Under the pieces are notes generated by a model. That model saw nothing but the letters and a program-made list of their open reading frames with translations, was not told where the DNA came from and did no database searches. This document shows positions 36,421 to 44,349 of a stretch of DNA of 51,827 nucleotides, in pieces. Origin of the DNA: Acidimicrobiaceae bacterium (GTDB lineage: Bacteria > Actinomycetota > Acidimicrobiia > Acidimicrobiales > Bog-793); contig DAHUXW010000041.1 of NCBI GenBank assembly GCA_027306925.1, positions 1-51,827 on the forward strand, in the 5' to 3' direction. A program made the translations under genes and the position numbers. Numbering within the stretch: position 1 is the first letter of the stretch; each line of letters begins with the position of its first letter.

Positions 36421-37476
36421 CTACTCCCTGGGGACGAGGGGGAAGTACGGCCGGGACCCGGCGAGCACCCGTAGGACCTCGTCCACCATGAGGTCGAAGA
36501 AGCGCGGCTCGCTCGCGGCGGTCACGCCAGCGATATGCGGACTGAGGAAGACGTTCGGCATGGTCCGGAGCGCGCAGTCCACCGGAATCGGCTCGGGCTC
36601 GACCACGTCGAGGCACGCGACCACGTCACCGCGCGCGAGACGCGCGACGAGCGCCTCGGTGTCGACGACGGCACCGCGCGACACGTTCACGAAGACCGCA
36701 CCCGGTCGCAGGCGCTCGAGCTCGGCGGCGCCGATGAGCCCGCGCGTGCCCGCCGTGAGCGGGACGAGGCACACGACGACGTCCGATCGCTCGAGAACGG
36801 CGTCGAGCGAAGTCAGCTCGAGCCCGTAGATCGGCCCGAGCTCGCTCGGCGCTCCGGGGTCGTGGGCCAGCAGCGACACCGCGAACGGCTCGAGGAGCGC
36901 GATGAGCCTCCGGCCGACGTTTCCGACGGCGAGCAGCCCGACGGTCTTCCCGCTGAGCTCGCCTCCCAGGTATCCGGGATCCTGCCTGAAGACCTCTCGG
37001 TCCGGCCAGAGGACCTCTCCCGCGACGAGGCGGCGAAAGTGCGCTCCCGCGTTGCGCAGGCCGACGAGGACGAGCGCGAGCGCCCATTCGGCGACGGGGT
37101 CGGAGGAGCCGTTCGTCGTGTCCACGACCGCGATGCCGCGACGTGCGGCGGCGGCGACGTCGACTCGCGCAGCGAACCGGTCGCCGTGCGTGTCGCCGAC
37201 CACCTTCAGCGACGGGGCGGCCGCGAGCACCTCGTCGGTCACCCGCGGCGCGCCGTAGCCCACGACGAGCGCGTCGAGATCGCGTGCGAACTCACGCAGC
37301 CGCCTGGTGAGCGGCGGATCGACGGGTGGGGGCCCCGAGGTGCGCGACGGCCCGGGGAGCTCGAGCACGGTCACGTCGGCCGCTGCGCGCAGCCGCTCGA
37401 GAGACGCCGGGCCGACGTAGCGCGCCCGCGCCGCGGCGGTGCACACGATCCCGACCCGCGCGCGGCGCTCAGGCAC
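36421..37476 (-). CDS. D-isomer-specific 2-hydroxyacid dehydrogenase
   Basis: This NAD(P)-dependent dehydrogenase has 351 residues. The catalytic domain carries the substrate Arg region VVGDTHGDRFAARVDV. The Rossmann motif is LLAVGNVGRRL (about 180-190), followed by FVNVSRGAVVDTEAL and the His in NVFLSPHIAGVT. The glycine motif GNVG and the position after an amidohydrolase fit oxidation or reduction of a sugar-derived 2-hydroxy/2-oxo acid; the substrate is unknown. GTG 37476 overlaps the amidohydrolase stop codon by eight bases. It is the last gene of the ABC transporter operon. Confidence 0.85.
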   Translation of the reverse strand: MPERRARVGIVCTAAARARYVGPASLERLRAAADVTVLELPGPSRTSGPPPVDPPLTRRLREFARDLDALVVGYGAPRVTDEVLAAAPSLKVVGDTHGDRFAARVDVAAAARRGIAVVDTTNGSSDPVAEWALALVLVGLRNAGAHFRRLVAGEVLWPDREVFRQDPGYLGGELSGKTVGLLAVGNVGRRLIALLEPFAVSLLAHDPGAPSELGPIYGLELTSLDAVLERSDVVVCLVPLTAGTRGLIGAAELERLRPGAVFVNVSRGAVVDTEALVARLARGDVVACLDVVEPEPIPVDCALRTMPNVFLSPHIAGVTAASEPRFFDLMVDEVLRVLAGSRPYFPLVPRE

Positions 37477-38353
37477 CGCGCACCGCCTCGCCGACCGAGA
37501 GCCAGCGTGCGACGTTGCCTCCGAGCACGGCCTCGAGGTCGCCAACGGAGAGGAAGGGCGCGTGCCCCCGCAGCAGCTCGAGGGATTGCCGATACGTGAC
37601 GTGCGGCAGGTTCGACGGGAAGTCCGACCCCCACACGAGCCGCTCGGGGCCCCAGGCGTCACAGAAGCGCCGCACGAGCGCCATCCGGTCGCCGTACGGG
37701 TACTCCCACGGCCTCGGGTGCCCGTAGTAGAGACCGGACACCTTGGCGAGGAGGTTCGGGACGTCGTCGTAGCCGAGGAGCCGGCGCTCCGAGTCCTCGC
37801 CTCCACCCGGGCCGAGCGCGACGCCGCCGAGATGGTTCACGAGCAGGCAGAGCGGCGGGAACCTCCTCGCGACCTCTCGCAGATCCGCGTGCCAGGGTGC
37901 CGACGCCGCCAGGCTCACGACGAGGCCGTGATCGGCGGCGACGGCGAAGAACGCGAGCCCTTCGGAGGAGACGAGCCACCCGTCGTTCACGGGCCCGAGG
38001 TAGTGGGAGACGCCGACGGGACGGTACTTCTCGACGAGCAGTCGGAGCCGCTCGGCCGCGCCCGCGCGGTGGTAGTCGCCGCTCCAGCGGCTGTCCGCGT
38101 CGACAAGCTGGCTCAGCCGCCCCGCGTGCGCCGCCGCCGTGCGCGCCCCGTAGTCGTTGTTGTCACGGGCGTTCTCGATCTCGGCGCTCACGAACAGGGC
38201 TCGCCCGACCCCGCAGGAATCCATCTCGAACAACAGGTGTGCAGCGCTGCCGCGGGTGAGCGGGTCGGGGACACCCGCGCCGTGTGGCCAGCGCGACCAC
38301 GCGTGCGCGTGGCAGTCGACGATCACCACTGCGCACGGTTGCGCGCACCGCAC
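37469..38353 (-). CDS. Amidohydrolase-2 family protein, candidate sugar lactonase
   Basis: This 294-residue metal-dependent TIM barrel starts with the HxH motif in VIVDCHAHAWSRW. CLLVNHLGG supplies the strand-5 His, and LVWGSDFPSNLPHV supplies the terminal Asp. The subfamily (PF04909) includes sugar lactonases, for example those of fungal and bacterial rhamnose or fucose oxidation, and decarboxylases. Its place in a sugar uptake operon makes a lactonase most likely. GTG 38353 has AAGGGG upstream and lies four bases from the permease stop codon; GTG 38329 is an alternative start. Confidence 0.8.
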   Translation of the reverse strand: MRCAQPCAVVIVDCHAHAWSRWPHGAGVPDPLTRGSAAHLLFEMDSCGVGRALFVSAEIENARDNNDYGARTAAAHAGRLSQLVDADSRWSGDYHRAGAAERLRLLVEKYRPVGVSHYLGPVNDGWLVSSEGLAFFAVAADHGLVVSLAASAPWHADLREVARRFPPLCLLVNHLGGVALGPGGGEDSERRLLGYDDVPNLLAKVSGLYYGHPRPWEYPYGDRMALVRRFCDAWGPERLVWGSDFPSNLPHVTYRQSLELLRGHAPFLSVGDLEAVLGGNVARWLSVGEAVRGA

Positions 38354-38357
38354 GGCG

Positions 38358-39272
38358 TCACCCCTTGACCGCTCCCGACGTGAGACCCCGCATGATCTGC
38401 TTGTTGATGAACAGGTAGAGGATCAACAACGCGAAGATTACGATGCTGATCGCGGCAAACAGCGGACCGTACGCGACGCTGCCGTACTGGCCGTTGAAGT
38501 TCAGCAGCCCGACCTGGATCGTCGAGAGCGACGGCTTCGAGTTGAAGGTCAGCGCCACGAGCAGGTCGTTGAACACCGAGAAGAAGACGAGCATGCCGAC
38601 CGTGAAGATCCCGTTCCGCACGAGCGGAAGGGCGACGGAGAAGAAGCAACGATAGGTGCCGCCGCCGTCGATCGCGCACGCCTCGAACAGCTCACGGGGC
38701 ACGGAGCGGAAGTACGTGGCCATGAGGAACACCGTGAGCGGCAGACCCTGGCCCACGTAGGTGATGATCATGGGTAGCAGCGTGTTGTTGAGCCCGAGCT
38801 TGAAGTAGATCTCGAACAGCGGCAAGAGCACGAGCTGCGCGGGGACCATCAGGCCGCCGACCAGGAAGAACAGGATCCCGCCCCGGCCCTTGAACACGAG
38901 CACCTCGAGGGCGAACGCTGCCCCGGCGCCGAGCAGCAGGATGACGACCACCGAGCTCACCGTGACGATCAGGCTGTTGATGACGTCGCTCGGGATGTGC
39001 GCGGTCGTCCACGCCGACGCGTAGTTCCCGAAATCGAGCTTGCTCGGGATCGTCCACAGCGGCTGCGACACGAACGCGTTCTGCGTCTTGAGCGAGCTCG
39101 TGAGCAGCCAGAAGAGCGGGTAGATCTCGACCACCAGGATGATCCCGATGATCGCCCGCGTGAGCGTCTTGCGCGAGAGCTGCACGGTGCGCGCCCGACC
39201 TGGGCGGGCCCGGGTGACCCGTGCCCGACGGGTCGAGACCGCCGACTCCACCCGGCCGCTGCTGATCGCCAT
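38358..39272 (-). CDS. Sugar ABC transporter permease (MalG/UgpE type)
   Basis: This inner-membrane permease has 304 residues and about six hydrophobic helices, for example IIGIILVVEIYPLFWLLTSS, VSSVVVILLLGAGAAFALEV and FFLVGGLMVPAQLVLLPLFE. The EAA loop that contacts the ATPase is RELFEACAIDGGGTYRCFFSVALP. The basic N-terminal tail of about 35 residues is longer than usual. The gene follows the partner permease by six bases. It belongs to the CUT1 family that imports oligosaccharides and glycosides. Confidence 0.92.
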   Translation of the reverse strand: MAISSGRVESAVSTRRARVTRARPGRARTVQLSRKTLTRAIIGIILVVEIYPLFWLLTSSLKTQNAFVSQPLWTIPSKLDFGNYASAWTTAHIPSDVINSLIVTVSSVVVILLLGAGAAFALEVLVFKGRGGILFFLVGGLMVPAQLVLLPLFEIYFKLGLNNTLLPMIITYVGQGLPLTVFLMATYFRSVPRELFEACAIDGGGTYRCFFSVALPLVRNGIFTVGMLVFFSVFNDLLVALTFNSKPSLSTIQVGLLNFNGQYGSVAYGPLFAAISIVIFALLILYLFINKQIMRGLTSGAVKG

Positions 39273-39278
39273 GGTTTC

Positions 39279-40163
39279 TCAGTCCTTCGTGATGTCGCGT
39301 CGCAGGGAACGGAAGACGACCACGGTGACGACGAGGCTCAAGCCGGTGATGAGTAGTGCGATCGTGCTGCCGTAGCCCCAGTTGTCGTAGTTGAAGGACT
39401 CCTGGAACATGTACAGGTTGAGCGGCGTCGTGGCCGTCCCGGGGCCGCCGTTGTTCAAGGCCAGGATCGAGTCGAAGACCTTGAGGTCGGCGTTCAGCGC
39501 GAAGATCGTGGCCGCTGCCACGATGGGGCGGGACATCGGGAGGATGATCCGCCGCAGCAGGCCGAACCCGCTGGCCCCGTCGATCCTTGCGGACTCGATC
39601 ACCTCCTCGGGAATGTCGAGCAGCCCGACGTAGAGGATCACGGCGAAGAGGCCCACCGATCGCCACATGTCCATCGCGATGATCACGACGAACGCGTGGC
39701 TGCCCGAGACGAACCAGTCGACTGGATGTCCGCCGAACAGATGGATGATCGAGTCGACCGGGCCTGCCTGCGGGGTCACGGCGAAGAGCTGTGCGAAGAG
39801 GAGCGCGATCGCGACCGTCGGCAGGACGACCGGGAAGAACACGAGCGTGCGGATGAAGGTCGACGACCGGCGCAGCACGAACTTGAAGAGCAGCGCGAGC
39901 GAGTAGCCGATCACGATCTGGCCGACCGTGAGCACGGTGGCGTACTTGACCGTGAACCAGAGCGTCTGCGGGATCGTCGGGTCCGCGAACAGCGCCCGGA
40001 AGTTCTTGAGCCCGGCGAACGCAAACCCGGACGCCGGGCTTCCCGTGAAGACGGAGTAGACGAGCGACCAGCCGACGGGGACGACGATCACGCCGATGTA
40101 CACGAGCAGGGCGGGGGCGAGGAAGAACGCGATTGCTCGCCTGTTGCCGAACACCTGGCGCAT
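39279..40163 (-). CDS. Sugar ABC transporter permease (MalF/UgpA type)
   Basis: This inner-membrane permease has 294 residues. The first helix is AIAFFLAPALLVYIGVIVVPVGW. The EAA motif is PEEVIESARIDGASGFGLLRRIILPM, the ATPase docking loop. About six membrane helices are present, including TFIRTLVFFPVVLPTVAIALLF. It follows the binding-protein gene after a spacer containing a strong hairpin. No ATPase gene is present in the window, so a shared MsmX/UgpC-type ATPase encoded elsewhere is expected. Confidence 0.93.
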   Translation of the reverse strand: MRQVFGNRRAIAFFLAPALLVYIGVIVVPVGWSLVYSVFTGSPASGFAFAGLKNFRALFADPTIPQTLWFTVKYATVLTVGQIVIGYSLALLFKFVLRRSSTFIRTLVFFPVVLPTVAIALLFAQLFAVTPQAGPVDSIIHLFGGHPVDWFVSGSHAFVVIIAMDMWRSVGLFAVILYVGLLDIPEEVIESARIDGASGFGLLRRIILPMSRPIVAAATIFALNADLKVFDSILALNNGGPGTATTPLNLYMFQESFNYDNWGYGSTIALLITGLSLVVTVVVFRSLRRDITKD

Positions 40164-40200
40164 TACCGGAGCCTATCTAGACGAGATTCGGTCGCCTGGA

Positions 40201-40245
40201 ACGGACGAGGCGGCACCGCCGTCACGGCGGTGCCGCCCTGTCCGT
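40201..40245 (-). other. Intercistronic hairpin between the binding-protein and permease genes
   Basis: The nearly perfect stem ACGGAC-GA-GGCGGCACCGCCG pairs across a three-base loop with its complement; only a GA/CT step interrupts it. It has no U-tract. Such hairpins commonly protect or separate the binding-protein message so that more binding protein than permease is made. Confidence 0.75.
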
Positions 40246-40260
40246 CCCAACCAGGTCGTG

Positions 40261-41619
40261 CTACGGCTGCGACTGGTCCGCCTGCAAGATGCCCATGTAC
40301 TGCTGCGGGCTCATGGCCCCGGTCACGAGCGCAGCTGCGTTCCCGGAGGCGTCGTCGTTTGCCTTGAGACCGAAGAGCGCCTCGAACCAGAGCACGCTCT
40401 GCTTCGCGGAGTTGATGGTCTTCTGGATCGTCTGGGTGATCGGAGCCAGGCCGGCGACCGGCTGGTTCGTCCGGAATCCTGTGAACACACCCTGGTCCTT
40501 GAGCGACGCGCTCCCGTAGTTCTCAGCGATGCACTTCAGCCACGCCTGCGCGTGGGGACCGTAGAGGTTCGGGTTGATCACGTTCGGCGAACCGGTGTTC
40601 GCCGGGTACTGCCCGATCGATCCCTTGCCGCCCTTCACCGCCGGGAACGGCATGAAGCCGACGTTGTCCCGGCCGACCTTGTCCTGCGAGGAGAGGATCT
40701 GGGCGAGAAGCCACGTACCCATGTACATCATGGCCGACTTCCCGTCCAGGAACTGGGCGACCGCCGCGTTGTAGCTGAGGTTCGTGATGCCAGGTGAGAA
40801 GTACCCGTCCTTGCCCATCTGGGCGACCTGCTTGGCCGCCGTCATGTACGCCGCCGAGGTCAGCGACGCCTTCTTCTGAGCGATGAGGTTCATGGCGTTC
40901 GGGCCGAGCTCGCGGAAGAGCAGGACGCCGACCCAGCGGCTGATCGTCCAGCCGGAGGAGCCCGAGGCGCTGATCGGGATGATGTGGGCCTTCTTCAGCA
41001 CTGCCGCGTCGGCGAGCAGCTGGTCGAACGTCTTCGGCTGCGTGAGGTGGTGGTTCGCGAAGATCCTCTTGTTGTAGAAGAGGCCCTCGATGTTCATCTG
41101 GAACGGCACCGACGGGACGCCACCCTGGAACTGCGCCTTCGTCGTCGACAGGGCGAGCGGAGTCATGTCGTTTCCGACGCCGAGCTGGTTGAGCGCGCTC
41201 TCGACGTTGAGCACGTCGCCCTTCTTCACGAGCGACCCGCCGGGGATGATGTCGGGGTTCGACGCCGCGTACATCAGCGGGAGGTTGTTCTGCGACGCAA
41301 GCAGCTGGATCTTGGACTCGATGTTCTGGCTCGGCGTCTGCTGGAGGGCGATCGGCTGGGCCTGCGCCTCGGTCTTGCACGAGGTCGTGGCCAGTTTCTG
41401 CAGCTCCGCCGGTGTCTGGGTGTCCTCGGTCGTCAGCAGGATGGAGAAGCTCGACTGGTCCGTTCCGTGCGCGGTCGCGCCGCTCGCGTGTGAGAGACGC
41501 GCCGGCACCGAGCTGCTCGCGCTCGCGCTCGTCGTGGACGCGACAAGTGCGAGCGTGCTCATGCCAGCGGCCGCCGCGACGAGCGCGCGGCGCGTCCTGC
41601 CTGCGGATGGTGATTTCAA
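40261..41619 (-). CDS. Sugar ABC transporter substrate-binding protein
   Basis: This CUT1 extracellular solute-binding protein has 452 residues. Its signal peptide comprises KSPSAGRTRR, the hydrophobic ALVAAAAGMSTLALVAS, and TTSASA. No lipobox cysteine is present, unlike most Gram-positive binding proteins. The mature part shows NIEGLFYNKRIFANHHLTQPKTFDQLLADAAVLK, GSSGWTISRWVGVLLF and FLDGKSAMMYMGTWLLAQIL. I choose TTG 41619 because GGGGGGAAG lies just upstream. The ATG at 41664 and the longer frame to 41706 overlap or precede the predicted transcription start. It is the first gene of a five-gene operon. Confidence 0.9.
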   Translation of the reverse strand: MKSPSAGRTRRALVAAAAGMSTLALVASTTSASASSSVPARLSHASGATAHGTDQSSFSILLTTEDTQTPAELQKLATTSCKTEAQAQPIALQQTPSQNIESKIQLLASQNNLPLMYAASNPDIIPGGSLVKKGDVLNVESALNQLGVGNDMTPLALSTTKAQFQGGVPSVPFQMNIEGLFYNKRIFANHHLTQPKTFDQLLADAAVLKKAHIIPISASGSSGWTISRWVGVLLFRELGPNAMNLIAQKKASLTSAAYMTAAKQVAQMGKDGYFSPGITNLSYNAAVAQFLDGKSAMMYMGTWLLAQILSSQDKVGRDNVGFMPFPAVKGGKGSIGQYPANTGSPNVINPNLYGPHAQAWLKCIAENYGSASLKDQGVFTGFRTNQPVAGLAPITQTIQKTINSAKQSVLWFEALFGLKANDDASGNAAALVTGAMSPQQYMGILQADQSQP

Positions 41620-41662
41620 GGCACTTCCCCCCGATCTGTCTTCACTGAATTGTTGAAACGTC

Positions 41663-41690
41663 ATAATAGCGGTGCGCGTCAGGTTGTCAA
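41663..41690 (-). promoter_or_regulatory. Promoter of the ABC transporter operon
   Basis: The minus strand carries a perfect TTGACA (41685-41690), a 16-base spacer and TATTAT (41663-41668). It is one of the best promoters in the window. The implied start near 41656 shows that translation must begin downstream, at TTG 41619. Confidence 0.75.
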
Positions 41691-41699
41691 CTGGTCGTG

Positions 41700-41709
41700 T
41701 GGTCAACCA
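41700..41709. promoter_or_regulatory. GntR operator site D
   Basis: TGGTCAACCA lies 10 bases upstream of the -35 box of the transporter promoter. A related half-site pair, TTGTCAACTGGTC (41684-41696), overlaps the -35 box, so two regulator dimers could bind here. Confidence 0.7.
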
Positions 41710-41848
41710 CTTTTCCCCTGCGCCTCACGGGATCTCGCGCACGCGACGCTGCCACAGCTCGCGATCCGGATCACACCGTTGCACGCCGCCCGGCCGCCGG
41801 CACGTCCCGGGCGCGGCCGGGCGCGGCGTGCGCCGGCGACGCGCAGGA

Positions 41849-43255
41849 TCACTCCTGCGGCGAGCGCGCGCGGAGCACGCGGCCCACCGCCTCGAGGTTC
41901 TCGTGGGTCATCTCCGAGTACTTGCGCGACAGGACCACGCCGTCGGCGCCGGCGTCCAGCGCGGCACCGAGCGCTGCGCCGAGCCGGGCGGGGGTCGTCT
42001 GCCGGACGTGCGGCGGGGTGGAGACGTTCACGTCGAGCCCCGGGTAGACCTTCGCGGACCCCGCGAGCGAGTCGACCGCGCGCGCGGTCTCACGCCGCAC
42101 GTAGTCGGCCGAGAGGCCGCGCTCGGGCAGATCGTCGAAGCGCACGTCCTCGTCGTACCCGAGGACCGCCTGGCAGAGGTCGAGCAGCACCTGCTCGCCG
42201 ACACCTCGGAAGATCCCCGCCGCGAGGGCTTGGACGTGATGGTGGAGGCGATAACCCGCGCAGTCGCCGTAGAGGACGGGCTTGACGAAGTCGACACATC
42301 CCGCGAGGTCGGAGAAGTCGCTCTGCGCCCGGTGGAGCGGCGAGAAGGAGTTGTGGTGCCAGAGATGCCACCCGACCTGGACCTGTGGATCCAAGAACTT
42401 CACCGCGCCGTAGATGCGCCTCTGCAGCTCGCGGTACCCGTCGTGCCACAGCTGGTCCCACCCCAGGATCTCCGGATACCGGCCGAGCAGCCGGAGGAAC
42501 CGGACGAACGCGCTGTCGCCGGCCGGGGCGCCGTCGTCGACATCGCGCACCAGCTCGTCCAGCTTCACGTACGCCTCGCGGGTGCGGCGGCTGTCCATGC
42601 CGCGCCGTTCGCCGGCCGCCTCGCAGTGCGCGCAGAAGCAGTACGGGTTGCCGTTCCGGGCGAATCCGCCGCCGCCGAGCACGTTGCCGAGGGGTCCTCC
42701 GCGTTCCGACCCGAACATCAACCCGTCGAGCGGATACGACGTGACCTGGTCCTCGATCAACGCGAGCCACCACGTCACGTAGTCGGGGTTTCGCAGGCAC
42801 GCATCGGTGTCGAGCCGCCCCCGCGCGTCGACCTGGAGGACCCTCGGCCAGCCGGCGACTCCCCGCGTGAGGCCCGAGTGGGTGTTCTCGAGCACGAACG
42901 AGTAGACGGCCTGCCCGCGCTCGCGCGCCGCGGGGATCACCCGTGCGAGGACGTCGAAGCCCGCGACCTGCGCGTCGCGCGCGCGGTGGGCGCCGATCAC
43001 GGCGGCGCGGTAGAACTCGTCGTGCTGGGTCACGTAGGAACCGCCCGAATGGTCGTCGGGCTCCGTCGGACCGTGGCCGGGCCACGGACGTCCCGGCACC
43101 TGCCGACCCTGGACGCCGCGGTCGAACGACTGGGTCGCGAGGAACAGCGCGTTCACGCAGGCCTTCTCCGCGACAAGGTCGAGGACCTCGTCGACTCCCT
43201 CGTCGACGAAGGAGACGGCGCCGATCTGGATCCCGACGAGCGGGGCGGCCGCCAC
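41849..43255 (-). CDS. Uncharacterised TIM-barrel protein, candidate glycoside hydrolase
   Basis: This 468-residue protein belongs to no family I can name with confidence. It starts VGIQIGAVSFVDEGVDEVLDLV and has the look of a (beta/alpha)8 retaining glycosidase. Visible elements are AVYSFVLENTHSG, DYVTWWLALIEDQVTSYPLDGLMFGSERGGPL, the zinc-like cluster YCFCAHCEAAGE, and VGWHLWHHNSFSP. KPVLYGDCAGYRLHHHV and VYPGLDVNVSTP come later. The cysteine cluster after strand 4 recurs in uncharacterised GH-like barrels. There is no signal peptide. GTG 43255 lies 10 bases after apnO, so it is the second gene of the apnO operon and may cleave an apiose-containing glycoside. Confidence 0.65.
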   Translation of the reverse strand: MAAAPLVGIQIGAVSFVDEGVDEVLDLVAEKACVNALFLATQSFDRGVQGRQVPGRPWPGHGPTEPDDHSGGSYVTQHDEFYRAAVIGAHRARDAQVAGFDVLARVIPAARERGQAVYSFVLENTHSGLTRGVAGWPRVLQVDARGRLDTDACLRNPDYVTWWLALIEDQVTSYPLDGLMFGSERGGPLGNVLGGGGFARNGNPYCFCAHCEAAGERRGMDSRRTREAYVKLDELVRDVDDGAPAGDSAFVRFLRLLGRYPEILGWDQLWHDGYRELQRRIYGAVKFLDPQVQVGWHLWHHNSFSPLHRAQSDFSDLAGCVDFVKPVLYGDCAGYRLHHHVQALAAGIFRGVGEQVLLDLCQAVLGYDEDVRFDDLPERGLSADYVRRETARAVDSLAGSAKVYPGLDVNVSTPPHVRQTTPARLGAALGAALDAGADGVVLSRKYSEMTHENLEAVGRVLRARSPQE

Positions 43256-43265
43256 CCGATCGGGC

Positions 43266-44159
43266 CTAGTCGCCGGCGGTGCTTCCCGCCGCGGTCACCT
43301 CGGGATCACGTCGCACCGCGTCGATCCGCAGCATCTTCGCGATGACGTCGTCCAGCTCCTTGTCGTCGAAGATCTTCTTCCAGTCGTCCCGGACGACCGC
43401 GCGACGGCCGTAGTCCATCGCGATGAGGCAACCCTCGGAGAACGGGTTGGAGCCGCGCAGCGAGTTCGTGAGCGCGACCTGCGTGTGACCGAGCAACATC
43501 GCCCTGGCCGCCTCCTCCGGCACGCCGGCGGTGTGGACCGCTTCGTGGAGCGCGTCCTTCAAGAGGCCGCTGATCATGCAGGTGATCGTCTCGACGAGCG
43601 TCGGCTCGAGCACTGCGAGCTGCTTGACCGTCACCCAGTGAACGCCGATGACGGGACCGTAGATCGTGCGGATGACCGCGGTGGCCCGCTCTCGTACCAT
43701 GTCGTCGCCGGACTCGAGCGCTGCGATGACGTCCTGAGGTGCGGCGACGCCCCCGAAGGTGTCGGCCCACTCCTCCTTCGACGTCCGCTCGAGGAAGATC
43801 GACGGATGGCACGGGTGCGCGACCGCGACGTGGACGTCGGGGCGACGGGCGATCACACCCGCGTACGCCGCTGCCGGGTCGAGCGTGAGCAGGATCGCCC
43901 CGGGGCGAAGACGTGGCACGATGGCTTCCGACACGTCGCCGAGCACGACGTCGGGCACGGCGAGGATGACGACGTCGCTCCGGGGTGCCGTGTCGAGCGC
44001 CTCGCTGAGTTCGCGACCCGCAGCCCGCACGCGGTCCTGGGCAGCAGGGTGGGTCTCGGAGTAGAAGACGGTGTATGGACTGCGAGCGAGATTGTCGGAC
44101 ACCCGCATGCCCATCTTGCCTCCGGCACCGACGACGGTCACGGTCAGGTCTGCAGTCAT
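43266..44159 (-). CDS. apnO: D-apionate oxidoisomerase
   Basis: This NAD-binding protein has 297 residues: the Rossmann motif VTVVGAGGKMGMRVSDNL at the start, ILAVPDVVLGDV, VAVAHPCHPSIF, and a C-terminal helical domain (GVHWVTVKQLAVLEPTLVETITCMISG) like the phosphogluconate dehydrogenase C-terminal family. The combination matches ApnO, which oxidises and rearranges D-apionate to 3-oxo-isoapionate. I choose ATG 44159, since GGAGAGAG lies about seven bases upstream and earlier starts lie at or before the -10 box. It diverges from apnL over a shared operator. Confidence 0.8.
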   Translation of the reverse strand: MTADLTVTVVGAGGKMGMRVSDNLARSPYTVFYSETHPAAQDRVRAAGRELSEALDTAPRSDVVILAVPDVVLGDVSEAIVPRLRPGAILLTLDPAAAYAGVIARRPDVHVAVAHPCHPSIFLERTSKEEWADTFGGVAAPQDVIAALESGDDMVRERATAVIRTIYGPVIGVHWVTVKQLAVLEPTLVETITCMISGLLKDALHEAVHTAGVPEEAARAMLLGHTQVALTNSLRGSNPFSEGCLIAMDYGRRAVVRDDWKKIFDDKELDDVIAKMLRIDAVRRDPEVTAAGSTAGD

Positions 44160-44211
44160 CCTCGCGCTCTCTCCATGCATCCGGCGGTGCCTTGCCACAC
44201 GCGCTGATCCC

Positions 44212-44241
44212 ACGATACCGCCCAACCGTTCGACTGGTCAA
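44212..44241 (-). promoter_or_regulatory. Promoter of the apnO operon
   Basis: The minus strand has TTGACC (44236-44241), an 18-base spacer and TATCGT (44212-44217). The -35 box lies inside operator site E. Confidence 0.6.
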
Positions 44242-44263
44242 CCAGTTGGCCGGATGCTACCGT
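44235..44263 (+). promoter_or_regulatory. GntR operator site E and promoter of the apnL operon
   Basis: TGGTCAACCA (44235-44244), within the longer ACTGGTCAACCAGT, overlaps the -35 boxes of both divergent promoters. On the plus strand TGGTCA, 17 bases and TACCGT (44258-44263) form the apnL promoter, nearly identical to site A. Confidence 0.75.
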
Positions 44264-44349
44264 GCGGAGATGCGGCGGCCCGGGCGCTCGACGTCCCCGG
44301 GTTCCGGCCGGTGACCCGGGACCACGACGGTGACCGTGCGGACCGCTCC

